Positions 10,483-29,900 of a stretch of DNA of 64,000 bases are shown piece after piece; position 1 is the first letter of the stretch, and every line of letters begins with the position of its first letter. The stretch covers positions 42,868,907 to 42,932,906 of the forward strand of contig BTRK01000004.1 in assembly GCA_036245805.1 (NCBI GenBank), in the 5' to 3' direction. Below the pieces are notes generated by a model. The model worked only from the letters and a program-made list of their open reading frames with translations, was not told where the DNA came from and did not search any database. Position numbers and translations under genes: made by a program. The stretch is from Pristionchus mayeri. Lineage: Eukaryota; Nematoda; Chromadorea; Rhabditida; Neodiplogasteridae.

Positions 10483-12480
10483 GGGAAAATTTAGATAGAT
10501 TTTAGTGAGAAATGTCTGAGAAATGGAGTTCATATCTTGTTCCATAGGAGCATAAAATAGCAACATAATCATCTGTTCATTTTGTTCAATATGTATCTAG
10601 CGGTGAAAGACATTGAGACATGCGTAGATCATAACAGAATTTCGAATTCTAATGAGCAGTGTAGAAGTTAACATAAATATCCGTAAACACGAACTGAATA
10701 AGACTCAGAGCGAACGATCGACTTTTGGTTCTGAAGCAAATAAGGGGCAAATAAAGCTGCAACTATTCGATTTTTCACGATAGAATTCTTCTGTTTGCAT
10801 ATCAACTGGCATGTTTCTGATTTTTTTACATTTATTGTTCAAAAACAAATCGTCTCAGCACTGTCGAAACATGAGATGAACGAAATTTATGGACATGATG
10901 AAACTCAACTCGATCAGAAAGAAAGTAAAATCCTGCATTTGAAAACAATCGTGTAATTGTTTTGTTAACTTCATCACCATTAATTCAATTCTATAGAGTC
11001 AGCTTATCTAACGATGGTCTTTGAGTGTTGTCGATTTGAACAATGATTTTTAAAACATATATCCCAGATCCCAACTAAAACTTATGGTCGTTATTTTGGG
11101 AGAAACGTGCGCAAAAATGGTTTATATTGTTCTAAAGTAACGTAAAATATCATCAGAATCATCACTTCCTTCTGCAAATTCTCTACCGGCTGAGTTGTGC
11201 GAGAGTGTGAGAAATGAAGAGTTAATTCCGCATTCTAGTGCAAAGTACATCAGCTAACGCATTTGCCTGTAAACGGGCACTGAAGAGGACGACACAGAGA
11301 GAGCAAGCAATTTTCTCTGAAAAAGCAATCGAGCTGAGGCTGAAAATAAACTATGTTAATGTTGACACGTTTTGATACTTTTATTGCGCTCGCATTTATA
11401 GAAGCGTTGCATCACAAATGTGTCTTCGCGTTCGCTGAATTTTTTTTATTATGAACCATCACTCTCATGTCCAATTGCAGATGGAATGAAGTATCTAACT
11501 TTATGGGTATGATGAAACTCAACGAAAGGGATGAAAATGACGGCGAAACACTTGACTTTTGTTACAATTATGTTGTGTTTCGGAATTGCTTAAATTCAAC
11601 AGTGTTAACTAATCTTACAATGATGAACGCTTTTCGGTATAAAAAATAACACAAACATACAATTCTTAATGGGAATTGTTTAGAAATCGTCCTTTCAGGA
11701 GAACTGGCAATTAGCGTGAAATTCAAAGCTTTTTTGTTGACAGGATTTCATTGTTCTTATGTTTACATAACAATTGAGTCATTCAAAGTGTTTCTGGTAC
11801 ATTTCTGTTTTTTTATGAAATTATTTTTGTGATAATACCTCTTCCAGATGTATTGTAGAAACACCGAAGAAACTTGATTTACGAACTTGAAGCTCAAGTC
11901 GGCCATAAGGAAAATATATTGAAGACCTGAACAATCTTGCGCGTGTTTTGTTATGATAGATTCACGTTGAGTTTCACAGCTGCAAGAATACCAAAGCGTT
12001 AACCAATATTTCAATTTTCCCTTAACGACAGGAGTAACTATAGAAAACTGCCCCAAAAATGTCATCTTCTTACAATGGGGTGGCTTTGTAATCACCCATT
12101 CCGTATTCGAACTTCGTGGTCACCGTTTCTTTATTTTAAACATAGGTCGAGTGGTGAACAGACGGTGACTCGAATTTCGAGCGCTACCCTTCAGTTTGTG
12201 TGATCTCTCGAGAGATCGCGTAGAATGGAGAGAGTAATTTTTTGATAAATCACCCAGAAATACTAGAGAAACCACTGACATTGATCGAATGAAAATTATT
12301 GACTTATTTTTTCATCCGATTTGGCATTTGTTTCAACACTAGCTCAATAGCAACGCGTAATGTGCATGGGGGGGCAATGAAGCCAATGGTGCATACAGTT
12401 TAAAAAATAATTACCCTGTCGAGAGATCCACGTTAGTTTGTGAAGTCCGATGAATGTTGGATTTCGATACAGATACCATT
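10483..12480. other. Diverged repeats, no recognisable gene
   Basis: This stretch contains words that recur in 12.5-13.8 kb, such as ATGATGAAACTCAACxxxA (about 10900, 11510 and, as GGGATGAAACTCAACG, 13290). It also contains three related blocks around ACTGAAGAGxxxCAGAG (about 10695, 11278, 12915). It looks like an old segmental duplication plus local repeats. The open frames at 11467-11649 and 11763-12095 (minus) show no domain. Confidence 0.45.
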
Positions 12481-12489
12481 ATTTAAAAA

Positions 12490-12660
12490 TTTTTATTCAA
12501 CATTGTATTACAATTAGAAACAAAATTACCGTCAAATACTCGAGTCTTCTCTGAGAAGCATGCATAAAAATTTGGGAAACAATGCAAATAATCTAGCTAT
12601 ACACATGATACGATAATCCATACAAATCTGTTCGAACTAACGCGTTCCATGGTGGAAATT
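12490..12660 (-). pseudogene. Short protein-frame-conserved segment, copy 2
   Basis: Related to 10335-10482. The minus strand reads CFPNFYACFSEKTRVFDGNF, keeping the pattern F-Y-A-x-x-S-E-x-x-R-V-F and then NCN-x-x-LNK. The 5' part contains a stop in the region matching the first half of copy 1, so at least this copy is probably decayed. The product is unknown. Confidence 0.3.
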
Positions 12661-13850
12661 TTAGCTGCGGCTGTGCGTGAGAAATGTCGATTACCCGAAT
12701 TTCAAAACCTCGTGAATTATGGAGAAGTTAAACGAATCGTCGCCACTTCTTGGAGAGTTGGCGCCCCCCCCCCCCCTTAATTCACATTCCATTCCATCTC
12801 ATAGGGGATGTGCGACCGAAAATCAGTTAAATATTTCAAGAAATGATTGAGGTACAGGAGGAAGGGGAGATGGGTCAAGTATCCAAGAAGTGCCGAATTG
12901 TCTGTAGAGAGGGACTGAAGAGACTCAGAGGAAGCGAGCTTTTGGTGATGAAGCAATGTTGGGGAGGCTGAAATTTATATTATTGTCAGAGGTAATCCAG
13001 CTCAAAAATTTAAAAATAAACATCTCTGAGATGCATCAAACCCTTCAGCAGCTACCCGATTCACTCAGCTTTTTTTGAAATCATCACCTGCGATCTCTCA
13101 GAAGATCTCTGCTGTACGATGGTATTTTGATCTATAACAGAGATCTTCTGAGAGATTGCCGGTGTTCACAACAAAATTCATACGCAGCTCTAAAGTTTCG
13201 GTGGTTTTGTTAACAAAACCATTTATAGTTTCAATCGGATTCTCCATCATACCATCGAAATTTACTTGAATATATTGAATTTACGGGCGGGATGAAACTC
13301 AACGCAGTCCAATAAAATGAATACAAGAACAAAACTGCCCTTGTTTTGCTAGATTCATGTTTCCAATGCTCCAAATCCAAAGCGTTAGCCAATCTTACAA
13401 TGATCGTCCCGTTGACCTAGATTTTAACTTTTTACTGGGATGATTTTTCCATCGCCCCTTCATGCGGCGTGCTCTCTCAGATCGAAGAGCGATAATGCAG
13501 AATAAAGGGAACCATTTTTTGAGAATTCATCCACAAGTAAGATGCAAAACCACTGGCGAAGATCTAGATTCGAAAGGATATTGTTCACTGTTTTCATTCG
13601 GAATGTGTTTGGTTTCACCGCTAGCTCGTTGCATAAATCACATCTGCAATGTCGGCCAAGGTGGCAAAATAAAACAAACCAGCAAACAAGAATTAACCCA
13701 TTACTCGAATGCAGAATGCTACAACATTCAACGACAATCCTCTTGAATCATATTACGTTCCATCACAATTTCAAATTTAATGGGCAATCATTTCGACAAT
13801 AGTCGAATCACTCCGTTTGGTTTAGCAAAAGTCAACATCATCTGTAACTG
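12661..13850. other. Diverged repeats downstream of the astacin gene
   Basis: Second half of the duplicated block. An imperfect inverted pair around GATCTCTCAGAAGATCTCTG and AGAGATCTTCTGAGAGATTG lies at 13090-13160. There is a C-run at 12764-12777. The overlapping frames at 13462-13802 show no domain or splice partner. Confidence 0.4.
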
Positions 13851-13853
13851 TGT

Positions 13854-20584
<6,731 letters not shown>

Positions 20585-20805
20585 CTGCCAATTTCTTTTT
20601 TTATTGTGTTTTTTTTATTGTTTGTTTTAGTATGTTTCACGATAGGAATATCAATTTGAAGAAAAAAATCAATTTAATGACAGACCGGTTTCCCTTCGCA
20701 CGAAAAATAATTTTAAAAAATACCTGAGATCACTCCATTCCTACGACAAATAAGTAGAACAAAGCTAATTCTGTCCAGTAAACGCGACAGTAGTGTGACG
20801 TGGCA

Positions 20806-20937
20806 TAATGGCGACAAGAACTTAACTGACCCCAGCTTCTGTCGCTTTCGCGCCCTTTCTGCCTCGCTAAAAGGTCAGAGAAAGGCAGAGAGCGCGCGAA
20901 AGCGAGAGAAGAAGGGGTCAGTTAAGTTCTCGTCGTC
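20806..20937. repeat. Short palindromic MITE
   Basis: Inverted arms share AGAACTTAACTGACCCC, followed by a TCGCTTTCGCGC block. The arms (about 50 bp) surround a short spacer of CTCGCTAAAAGGTCAGAG type. It lies about 220 bp upstream of the first astacin exon found. Confidence 0.75.
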
Positions 20938-20949
20938 ATCATATCATTT

Positions 20950-22770
20950 TGGAAGAGTTTACGGGTAAACGAGGGTGGTTGCTACTCACTCACGTGCTTA
21001 TAGCATTGCATGACTATGCTTAGTCAATGTTACAACTGTTTAAAACATATATAAACGATACAGAAAGGGAAAAAAAGGAAAATTCAAAGTCGAAAACTGA
21101 ACGCCAGTGGGCGGAGCTCTAAATAAATATTTTTCACTGATTTTACTGGTAAATATTATTTTTTTACTGTCTTTAGCGTCGGGGGCCGCTAAACCACACC
21201 TTCCCGGGGGCCTACCGTAATCCGCCTGTTGCAAACGCGTAAATCATTCATTCTTTTATATTTTTATATTGTTTTTTTCTACGATTTTGCTTTATTTTAC
21301 CAGTACTTAACTAAAAATAATATTAAATAATAATTTTGAGAAAATTATTTTTCACCGCGAATTATCTTTAACGAATTCTTTTCACTGTATTTTGGTTGCT
21401 AAAGAGCGAGTTTTTTTTGTATATCATGCACTAATCCATTCTGAGCAAACTGTAGCATAATAATTTACTGCCGCTCATTCTTCAAGAGATGGTCGATCAT
21501 GTCTTTGTTCTTTGAAAAATAAGATTGGCAATTTGTATGCTTATGCCCAGCTGATCCTTCGAACCGCCATGTATTCAAAATACTCGCTGCAAATCCCTGA
21601 CGTCTTATCCAGATGATAATAAAATACCAAAATATAGTTACAAGTTATTATCTATGTGTGAACAAAGTGTAAATAAACAATATAAATTGACTAATTATTC
21701 ATATAAATGGTTCTCCAGAAATGATGTGATAAATGCCTTATTCAGGGCTTAAAAAAAAATTTTCGCATCATCTGTTCCTGGCTGCAAAAATTAAAGAACC
21801 CCGTTTATCATTCATTTTTGTTTTGTTGTCGGCCACATTCCTTATGTTGCACACATATTGTTGATCATGGAAATGTTTGCAGTTTAATTGGAAGCTGAAA
21901 CTGAAACCATTATCGAAAGTCGTTAGGTATGGATGTTTGCAAAGAGTTAATCGATGAAGGATTTCGATGACTTATCGATATGCCTGCCCATTCTCCGAAA
22001 CCCATAGGCAGCTTGGTAAAAATTTAAAAAAAACTCAAGAATCGCCAATATCAAGAAGAAAAAGATATCAAATTCCGATGCAATTGTCTATTTGGATAAA
22101 TAAGGACGTGTTACAAGCAAAAAATATCAAGATTTGTACGCAACTCAGATATTACCCTCCTGCGCTCCACGCACTTACCTACCTATCATCTACATGACTA
22201 GGTAAATATGTGCAATCCGCCAGAGATTAACGGACGAGTGATAGTCACGGCGTTTTGCTGGCAATATGTCAACATTCGTTCCGAGAACCACTCGTGAATG
22301 TGATGTGAGAGACTCTTTATCTTCATTCTCTCATGGTGTAGAAAGCATGTAGAATGCCTCCTGTAGAATTTCGATTGAAATCCACCAACAATTAACGGAG
22401 GAGTGATAGCAGTGTGCCCCCGCACACAGAATTGGACAGAAACTGAGTGATAATATTTGTATTTGTACTTAGAGCAGAAAATAAGAGATGATAAGTGTGA
22501 TGTGAATGCGATAGACCGCATGACTTCAGAACACCCGTATGAAATGTGATAGAGTCATTGTTGACCTAGTTTTCGCCCGTAGGATTATGAATGCGACACA
22601 GTTCTAGATCGCAATAGATTCTTTACTTTTAAACCCCTTAGAGATAGATCGAACACATTTGGAATTCATATTGAGGCAACTAAATCCACACCTCGTTTTC
22701 ATTGTTTTTCCAGAAGAGTAGCTAGGATACTTAGTAAACTATCTTCAGATGTTCATAATTCTTCAAGTAT
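20950..22770. other. No recognisable gene
   Basis: AT-rich DNA between the astacin gene and the NRF-6-like genes. A GC-rich patch at 21177-21235 reads GGGGGCCGCTAAACCACACC. A related word pair ATTAACGGACGAGTGATAG and ATTAACGGAGGAGTGATAG occurs at about 22228 and 22391. Open frames here have no recognisable domain. Confidence 0.5.
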
Positions 22771-22777
22771 TGCTGTC

Positions 22778-23032
22778 TTTAAAGGAGGAGTAAATGCAAA
22801 CGCGCGCCCGGTTGGAATATGTTTCACCTAGGGACGCACTCTCTTCAAGTCGCGTGCTATCTCGCCCCCTTCCCTGAGCTTTCCCTGATCTGGCTTCCAG
22901 CCAACTAGCTATAACGCTGTTCGGAATGGAGATATCAATGTGAAAATTTCGGAGCTTCTTATCGTTGTGGAGCTCTAGGCCTTGCGTATGATACTTCAAC
23001 AATTGAATTTTGAGTTTACTCCTCCTTTAAGA
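22778..23032. repeat. Small inverted-repeat element
   Basis: About 255 bp bounded by TTAAAGGAGGAGTAAA and its reverse complement TTTACTCCTCCTTTAA. The interior is mixed sequence without coding signals. The frame at 22763-23002 (minus) is an artefact of it. Confidence 0.65.
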
Positions 23033-23447
23033 ATAGATTACTCAAATTCGACTTATCTAAATTAGTAGTTTATCGTTAGCTATTCACTTTCCCCTTCTCT
23101 TATCTCTCCCTATCCACATATTCTCTTTTCACCCCCCCCCCACGCACACATCTCTACTCCCTCCCCACTTCTCCCCCGTTAGAGATCTACGGATGCTGGT
23201 TCTCGGAGCAGAGTCTACCTGGTCTACCCGAGTGCCTCCTCCTCGGTTCCCCCCTCATATACTGACCAGACGAAGACAGATGAGACCAGTTGACTAGATC
23301 TTCGCTTATTTTCTTTCTCGATTCTTTTTCTACTTCCTTCTTTCTATCTATTCTATCACTATGAATCCTCAGTGTGAGGAGTTAAATTATTCTGTACGAC
23401 ACACATAATATGATATTCGTATCTCGTTGCGCCTTGTGCGTTGATAA

Positions 23448-23516
23448 AATATATATATATATATATATTTATTTACTGAACTAAAATAAAATATATATAT
23501 ATATATATTTATTTAT
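23448..23516. repeat. Duplicated (TA)n microsatellite
   Basis: Two runs of about ten TA units, each followed by TTTATTTATTGAACT-like sequence. The microsatellite and about 15 bases of flank form a tandem pair. It is preceded at 23085-23350 by a pyrimidine-rich stretch with C-runs. Confidence 0.8.
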
Positions 23517-23990
23517 TGAACTCCCCTATATTCTTCACTGTTAGTTTGATAGAGCTTGCCATGCTTGTTTCTATGCATTAATTTCGCTTATTCAATCGAC
23601 CAAATATTGACCTACAAGCTGCTCGAATTTCAGCGCATTACCTAAAATGTGACTTTGCAAACTCTCTGCGCCTGACGTTCCTTATTTTCTTGAGATTTCA
23701 CTATCAATGCGAATTATGTGTTGACCCGAATTTTACGGAATGTCTGTCTCACCTAGCAGGACTACTGTGATAATCGACTACGTTATGTAACGAGAAGAAG
23801 AAGATTTCGAGACATGCCGCACTATTGTTTCGACTTGATACTCTTTTCACTCTTCATCCTTTTATTCAATTAAAGCGAAACTGCCGATTGACTTTATAAT
23901 TGTATTGCGCTTTCTGTTGCGCTTTCTTTTTTTTTGTTTTCACCCACAATGCTCGAATTTCGGAAAATTGTCAACTATTTCATATTCAGA

Positions 23991-26900
23991 ATGAGGCTGT
24001 TCTGGCTATGCCTGGTGTTGTCGCTGGCTACTGCACAAATCCTACCCTTCAATATATTTGTAAGTTGTTTCATATCATAAAGATCCGCCGGGCCTCCTAC
24101 ACAAACGTTATGAGTCTGCATCAGGACATACCCGCCAGTATCCGTGATCCTGTTTTCAAGACCTATTTCGAAGCGACCAAAGTGGAAACGCAATGCTTCA
24201 AGGACATCATGACGGCGTACAAAGACCTCCTGCTTGCGGGATTGACTGCGCGGGTTAGCAATATTTTTTTCTCAATTCGGCAGAAGAATCACTTTTAACA
24301 AACCTGATTTTTTCTCCAGTAAAATGTTTTCTGACTTTTGGGCTGATAGTTTGATAGCTGATATCTCGATATTTTGCTATCTACAGTTTGTGATTGTAGA
24401 GCTGCAAGTCACTCGAGTGCCTCAAGGATGAGAAGATCACGAATGCGACATACGCAATGAAAAGTGAGGAATTTCAAAAAGCACAGTAACACTAGTGCTT
24501 TCAGTAGTGTTGGTATTTCTGATTTTGCTTTTCTTATGGCAGAGAAAAGGCTGTAAAGGCTGTAAAGGCTCCGTGGTTAGCTAAAAATGTTTTTTCAGTG
24601 CTCGCTTCCACTGGCCGTCCTCACTCGATCGATTTTAACGAATTCGCAGGCGCGTTTGCTGGCGATTCCAAGCTGTGCAACACTGTCCAGGTGAGCTTGC
24701 ATTTCAATGGAAGGACACTAACACTCCCCCCCCAAATTATTGTGCGTTCCTTAGAACACAACATCATGATAACAGAGGAAACTACAATTGAAAAGGTCAC
24801 ACGCCACGTACACTCGGTGTACTTGATTAGCGATAATATTTGCTAATATCAGCAAAGAGAAAAATGAGTGGAATGATGACAGTGGAAAACTCTCAAACAA
24901 CACAGTACGATTATTGCACGTTATGCAATTGATAAAGCACAACTGGGATGCATAAAAATACAAAACCTCTGGAAGGATCCCTTCGAAAAAAACGAAAACA
25001 ATATCGATATCGACAGAAAATGCGGTGAGTCAGAAATACAAATGACATAATACTAACTAAATACCACAACATTGCAGGCTCCCTTCGATACCAAGTACTG
25101 CTTTCTGCATGTCCAGGCCGACTGGAACAGCATCGATTTCGAGGCACATGGGCTCGGTGTGAGTTCACCAAGGGGCTATACCGGGGAATACCGATATGCC
25201 TTTGATTTGAATCGAGAGGCAGCTTATTCCGAAAGTAAACTGAGCTAATCGATTTTTAATGGGAGAGAAGCTGAAGAAATTTTTAAAAAATGTAAAAAAA
25301 ATCATTGCAGAATGTTGTCTCTCAATTTCCTGGCGGCAAAATCCCCCAGATCGAGACATCGGAGCACGTGAATAGATGCTCAGCCATGTCCATGACCAAT
25401 CTGAAGTTGGCACTATGTTTGCCAGCTAGCTGCCAGAAAGACACGGTGAGTGGAGCATGCCTGAGTCTGAGATAAGTGAGAGAGGATTGGCTACAGGTTG
25501 TCATTGCGATTACAATATCGCCATGGTGGGATGCCAAAAAATCACACGGATACGATGAAATTGTAAATAAACTATGATGTCTAAGACATGAATCGAATCC
25601 TCCTGGACGTCACTAACGGGACTGCTCGAGTGTGCGAGATCGCCTGTGAAGGCCCGAAGGAGGAGCCAAACGACTTCTTCTACTTCTACAAGTGATATTT
25701 TTAGAACTTTACCAGCGAAATAGTGATCATTTTAGTCATCGAGTACGTCAATTTTCGGAGTTAGAATAAGTATTAACGTTCCGTTATTTCAGTTTTATCC
25801 TCTTCACTCTTCTCTCCATCGCAATCATCGCCTCGCTTCTAGACTACTGGGCTGCGAGGACGGACAATGAGAAGGAATTGAAGGACCATAACGGTACAAC
25901 ATGACAGGAATTAACCGTATCTATGATAGTTATGTAGTCACAAAATGAAAAAAAATGTATGAACTTATTGAAAATGAGGAGTGACCTTTCGCATGTTTTT
26001 TCGGATAATTATCAAAATGGTCTTCTCTTCTCTTCTTCGGATGTTCTTCTCGCCTATTTAATTCCAGGCTGGAAGGCGCTGATGGCCTTCTCCATTCCTC
26101 GCAACACGCTCTCCGTGTTCTCCCTGAAGAAGGAGCAGGATGCGATACTCTGTCTGGATGCACTGAGATTCATCTCATTCACTTGGATTGCTAGCCTGCA
26201 CTCGGCGGTGTTCACTGTTGAATCAGGTATCGGCTTTGATTTTTTCAGATCGCTTTTATTGCATTGATCACACTAACTAGAATTGACTAGAGATGATCTA
26301 CAAGCACGTAATTGGAATATCTAATAAATACATACAACTAATATATTATAAATGTTACATCTAATCCCTATTTGCAATTGACTTTATAGTTTTAGTAGAA
26401 ATAATTATTGTCGCAAAATCATTTACAAATATATGATCGAAACAACTCACCATTTTTTATACATGGCTTGAATCGACATAATCATACTTTGTTATTTCCG
26501 AGGCCTTGCGAGAAATATTCTCCGAACTGATTGTATTCCAGACAACGGTATGCAACTGCTGCGCGATGAGGATTACTTCTACTCGCCTCTTATTCTCAAT
26601 TCATACTCATCTGTGGACACCTTCTTCCTCATCTCGGGTCTCCTTGTTTCGTACACGTTCTTCAAGGTGATGCCATAGCTTTAACACAATAGAATAAGTC
26701 GAAATAAACGAGAGTAAAACAAGATACGAAGAGGTCTAAATGAGAGAAAGACAACACAAGATTCCTAATTTTTCGATCATTTTTTGTTTCGTACATGTTC
26801 TTCAAGGTTGCTTCACAACTCAGAAACGGCACCAGGACTTTTGTGCTAAAACAAATAAAGTAGATATTGATTTTATAAAAACGAGAAGGAGAAATGATTA

Positions 26901-29900
26901 CATTATTCGCTCATTCGAAAGGGAATACGAATGATGAAACATATTCGATATCTTCTCTTACTGAGAAAATCACATTTTTGAATTGTTTTTAGATCTATTT
27001 CGTCTTACCACTTTTGGTAGATAACACGCGACATCAAGACAATTTTATATCCGACCTAGTTCCCTCTGAAAGAAGTGAAGTTCAAACGAGATTTCAGAAA
27101 GTACACAGAGACCCCGATCATGCGAGATCGCGATTCAACTGGATCATGTACTATGTGCATCGCTGGCTTAGGTTTGTATCTATATTTATGTACTCATTCG
27201 CCACTGGGCTGGCATAACGTTAAACATGGGATAGGAGAGCATGCAGTGATCATTTCCCAAATTTCAAATTCCACATTGTAGGCATTACTTCGAAAATAAA
27301 GAGAACCAACATTAACGATTTTTGAAATTATACAGCCGCGGTCGTAGAGTAGTAAACTTTAAATTAAACAAGAGAAGTAACACAGCGATACAAATTGTGC
27401 GAATTCATGTGAAAAAAGCAACTACACTAAATTAACTTCAGGCTCACTCCGGCCTACCTGCTGTTCATCGGCATGTACGTTGCGTGGACACCGCGGATGC
27501 ACGGAGTATGGGCCCTCAGCACTGCTATGGTAATTTTTTTCGTAATTGAAAAATAAAAATCACGTTTTCATTACTGTACCGTAGTGAATTTGTGCTTGAA
27601 CATCGAATTTAAAAAAAAATACTAAATTTCACACTCATTTTCCAGAACTCCTCCTACTTCGTACAAGCATGCGAGGACACCTGGTGGATGAACGCGCTCT
27701 ACATCAGCAATTTCAACGGCATGCTGAATATGGTAAGATGCGTGGTTGGAAATTCGAGACAAGGCAGCAAGACCGCTACGTCTCCCACTCGGAGTCTCTA
27801 ATTGCCAACCCTAGCGAGTGAAAGAATAATAGTTACGTGAGGAACGGCTTTCTTCATTCTGGGATATTTCTTACCGATCGGGCCCACACGTGTTCCGTCC
27901 AGAATGGAGAGAGGCATTTATTGCGACTCTTTCCCTAGGTTTGCAAGAGGGTAAACTCGAGGCAAGGAACCACGTTAGAGGCAATTAGCTCCGCTTTTTG
28001 AAGAAAGCCTTCGGTTTGAGCCATATTCTATCAACTATTGCCATCTTTAAACATGGTTCATTCCCGACCAATAATTCACAAAAAAACTATAATCCTATAT
28101 ACATTGAATTCTGAACCAATCCTTTGCAGTGCTACCCCATTTCGTGGTTCCTGAGTGTGGACATGCAACTCTACTGGATCGCCCCGCTCTTCCTACTAGC
28201 GATTTACTATTCATGTAAGCAAAGCGACAGAGTTTGAAAATTGAACTTTGGTTTCTTTGTTGACGAGTTATCTATTAAGAATGGATAGTCAAGTTCCAGC
28301 AAAATCAATAATGCCAGTAAAAAATAAAAATGACATTGTTGAAATGTGTTTCATATATGATTAAAGCTGGTGTAGAGATCCTGCGCGCCGGTTGGTCATC
28401 GCCATCGAGTGCAAAAATAATATCAAAACAATCCCAATTACAATTTCATGTCGACGTTGTTGAGTAAATTGTTTCTTCTGCTAAACGATCTCATGAAATC
28501 ATTCAAGAGGCGCGTAGGCGAAAATACTCCAAAATAGAGTTGTGTTTCAGAGATTGAAGGCATTGATCACTTTGAAATTTCATAAAATTTCAAAGTGATC
28601 AATGCCATGTCGGCATTATCAAATTTAATAATAAAGAAGTTAAACCAAAATGTTCACTATTTATATAATATACAAGCGTCGATCTTTACAAAATCAATTA
28701 TTTATTATGCAATCCATTCAAGTAAAATGAATGCGCATGCCAAAGGAATCCAAATTAAGATGTATTTCTGAGATGGAAAAAGTTCAATACAATTTAGCAT
28801 CTGGAAGTCGAAGATTTAAAACAAATCAAAAATAAGTTAATATGAAATACATTTCGCACAGAAGGCCGGCCTCGGATCAGTTCTCCCGGGTGTTCTCATC
28901 TCAATTATGAGCATATAAGGGGGGGGGGGTTGGTTACAACGATTGGCAAGTATAAACTCTTTCAACTCGTAAGCAACAGTTGAACGAAATTCATCTGTTG
29001 CAAAGCGCTGAAAGTACCCGATATTTTTAAAATTTTACCAATATCGGGTAGTTTCCGCGCTTTGCAACAGATGAATTTCGTTCAACTGTTGCTTACGAGT
29101 TGAAAGAGTTTATACTTGCCAATCGTTGTAACCAACCCCCCTTATATACAAAAATCATTTGAACATAAAATGATATGTTTCTAGGCCAAAACATTCCAAG
29201 AAAATGTGTTTCAGAGATGAAACAATTTCAATAAAAAGTAGAGATGGAGATACTTGGAAAGTACAGAAGGCCACAAAATATTCAAATAATCAGAAATTAA
29301 TCAATAATTGAATTTATCTGGGAAGTAAAGTTGTCTATTCGAAAACCACTTTGCAATTTCGCATTGATTTGAATTCTCATTTCCCTTTTCGCAATTCAGG
29401 CGAACCGGTCTCTTTTTCGCAATCGCTTCGCAATCGCTTCTCAATAATTGCGAAACGTTTGCGAAAAAAGAGGGCATTTCTAATGAAAAAAATGGGTAAA
29501 ACTAAAATGTTTTTAGAAGAAGCAGGCAAGCAATTTATCGCATTGAAGTTAAACAATATTAGGCCTGGCATTCTTTCAATATTCCAGTTCACTTTCTTCA
29601 CCCGATTCCTCCGATTCCTCTCTATGACATTCTCCAGTGGGAAGCAACCCTTCCTCTGTAGCGAGCTCAGTGGAAAAGGGTTGCTACACAATTGCCATCA
29701 TTATATGCAAGGAAGGCCGGACTAGGCGCAGTCCTCGCCGGTGTTCTCATCTCAATCTTCACGATGATCGCCCTCACTGCTTACTCCGATCTGCCCGTCG
29801 TCTCGTTCTTCGCCGTCAAGCACATCGGAAAGTGAGATTATTTGAGTTCGCCATATCGATCGTAGAAAATGTGAAAATTTAGACACTATTACCTGAAAAT

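Noticed and set aside
22198..22521. 107-residue minus-strand frame as a gene
   Set aside because: No domain. It spans a pair of short repeats (ATTAACGGAxGAGTGATAG) and has no splice partner.
25499..25565. Extra exon reading VVIAITISPWWDAKKSHG in copy A
   Set aside because: It has an acceptor-like CTACAG but would leave a 23-base intron before the next exon, and copy B has no counterpart.
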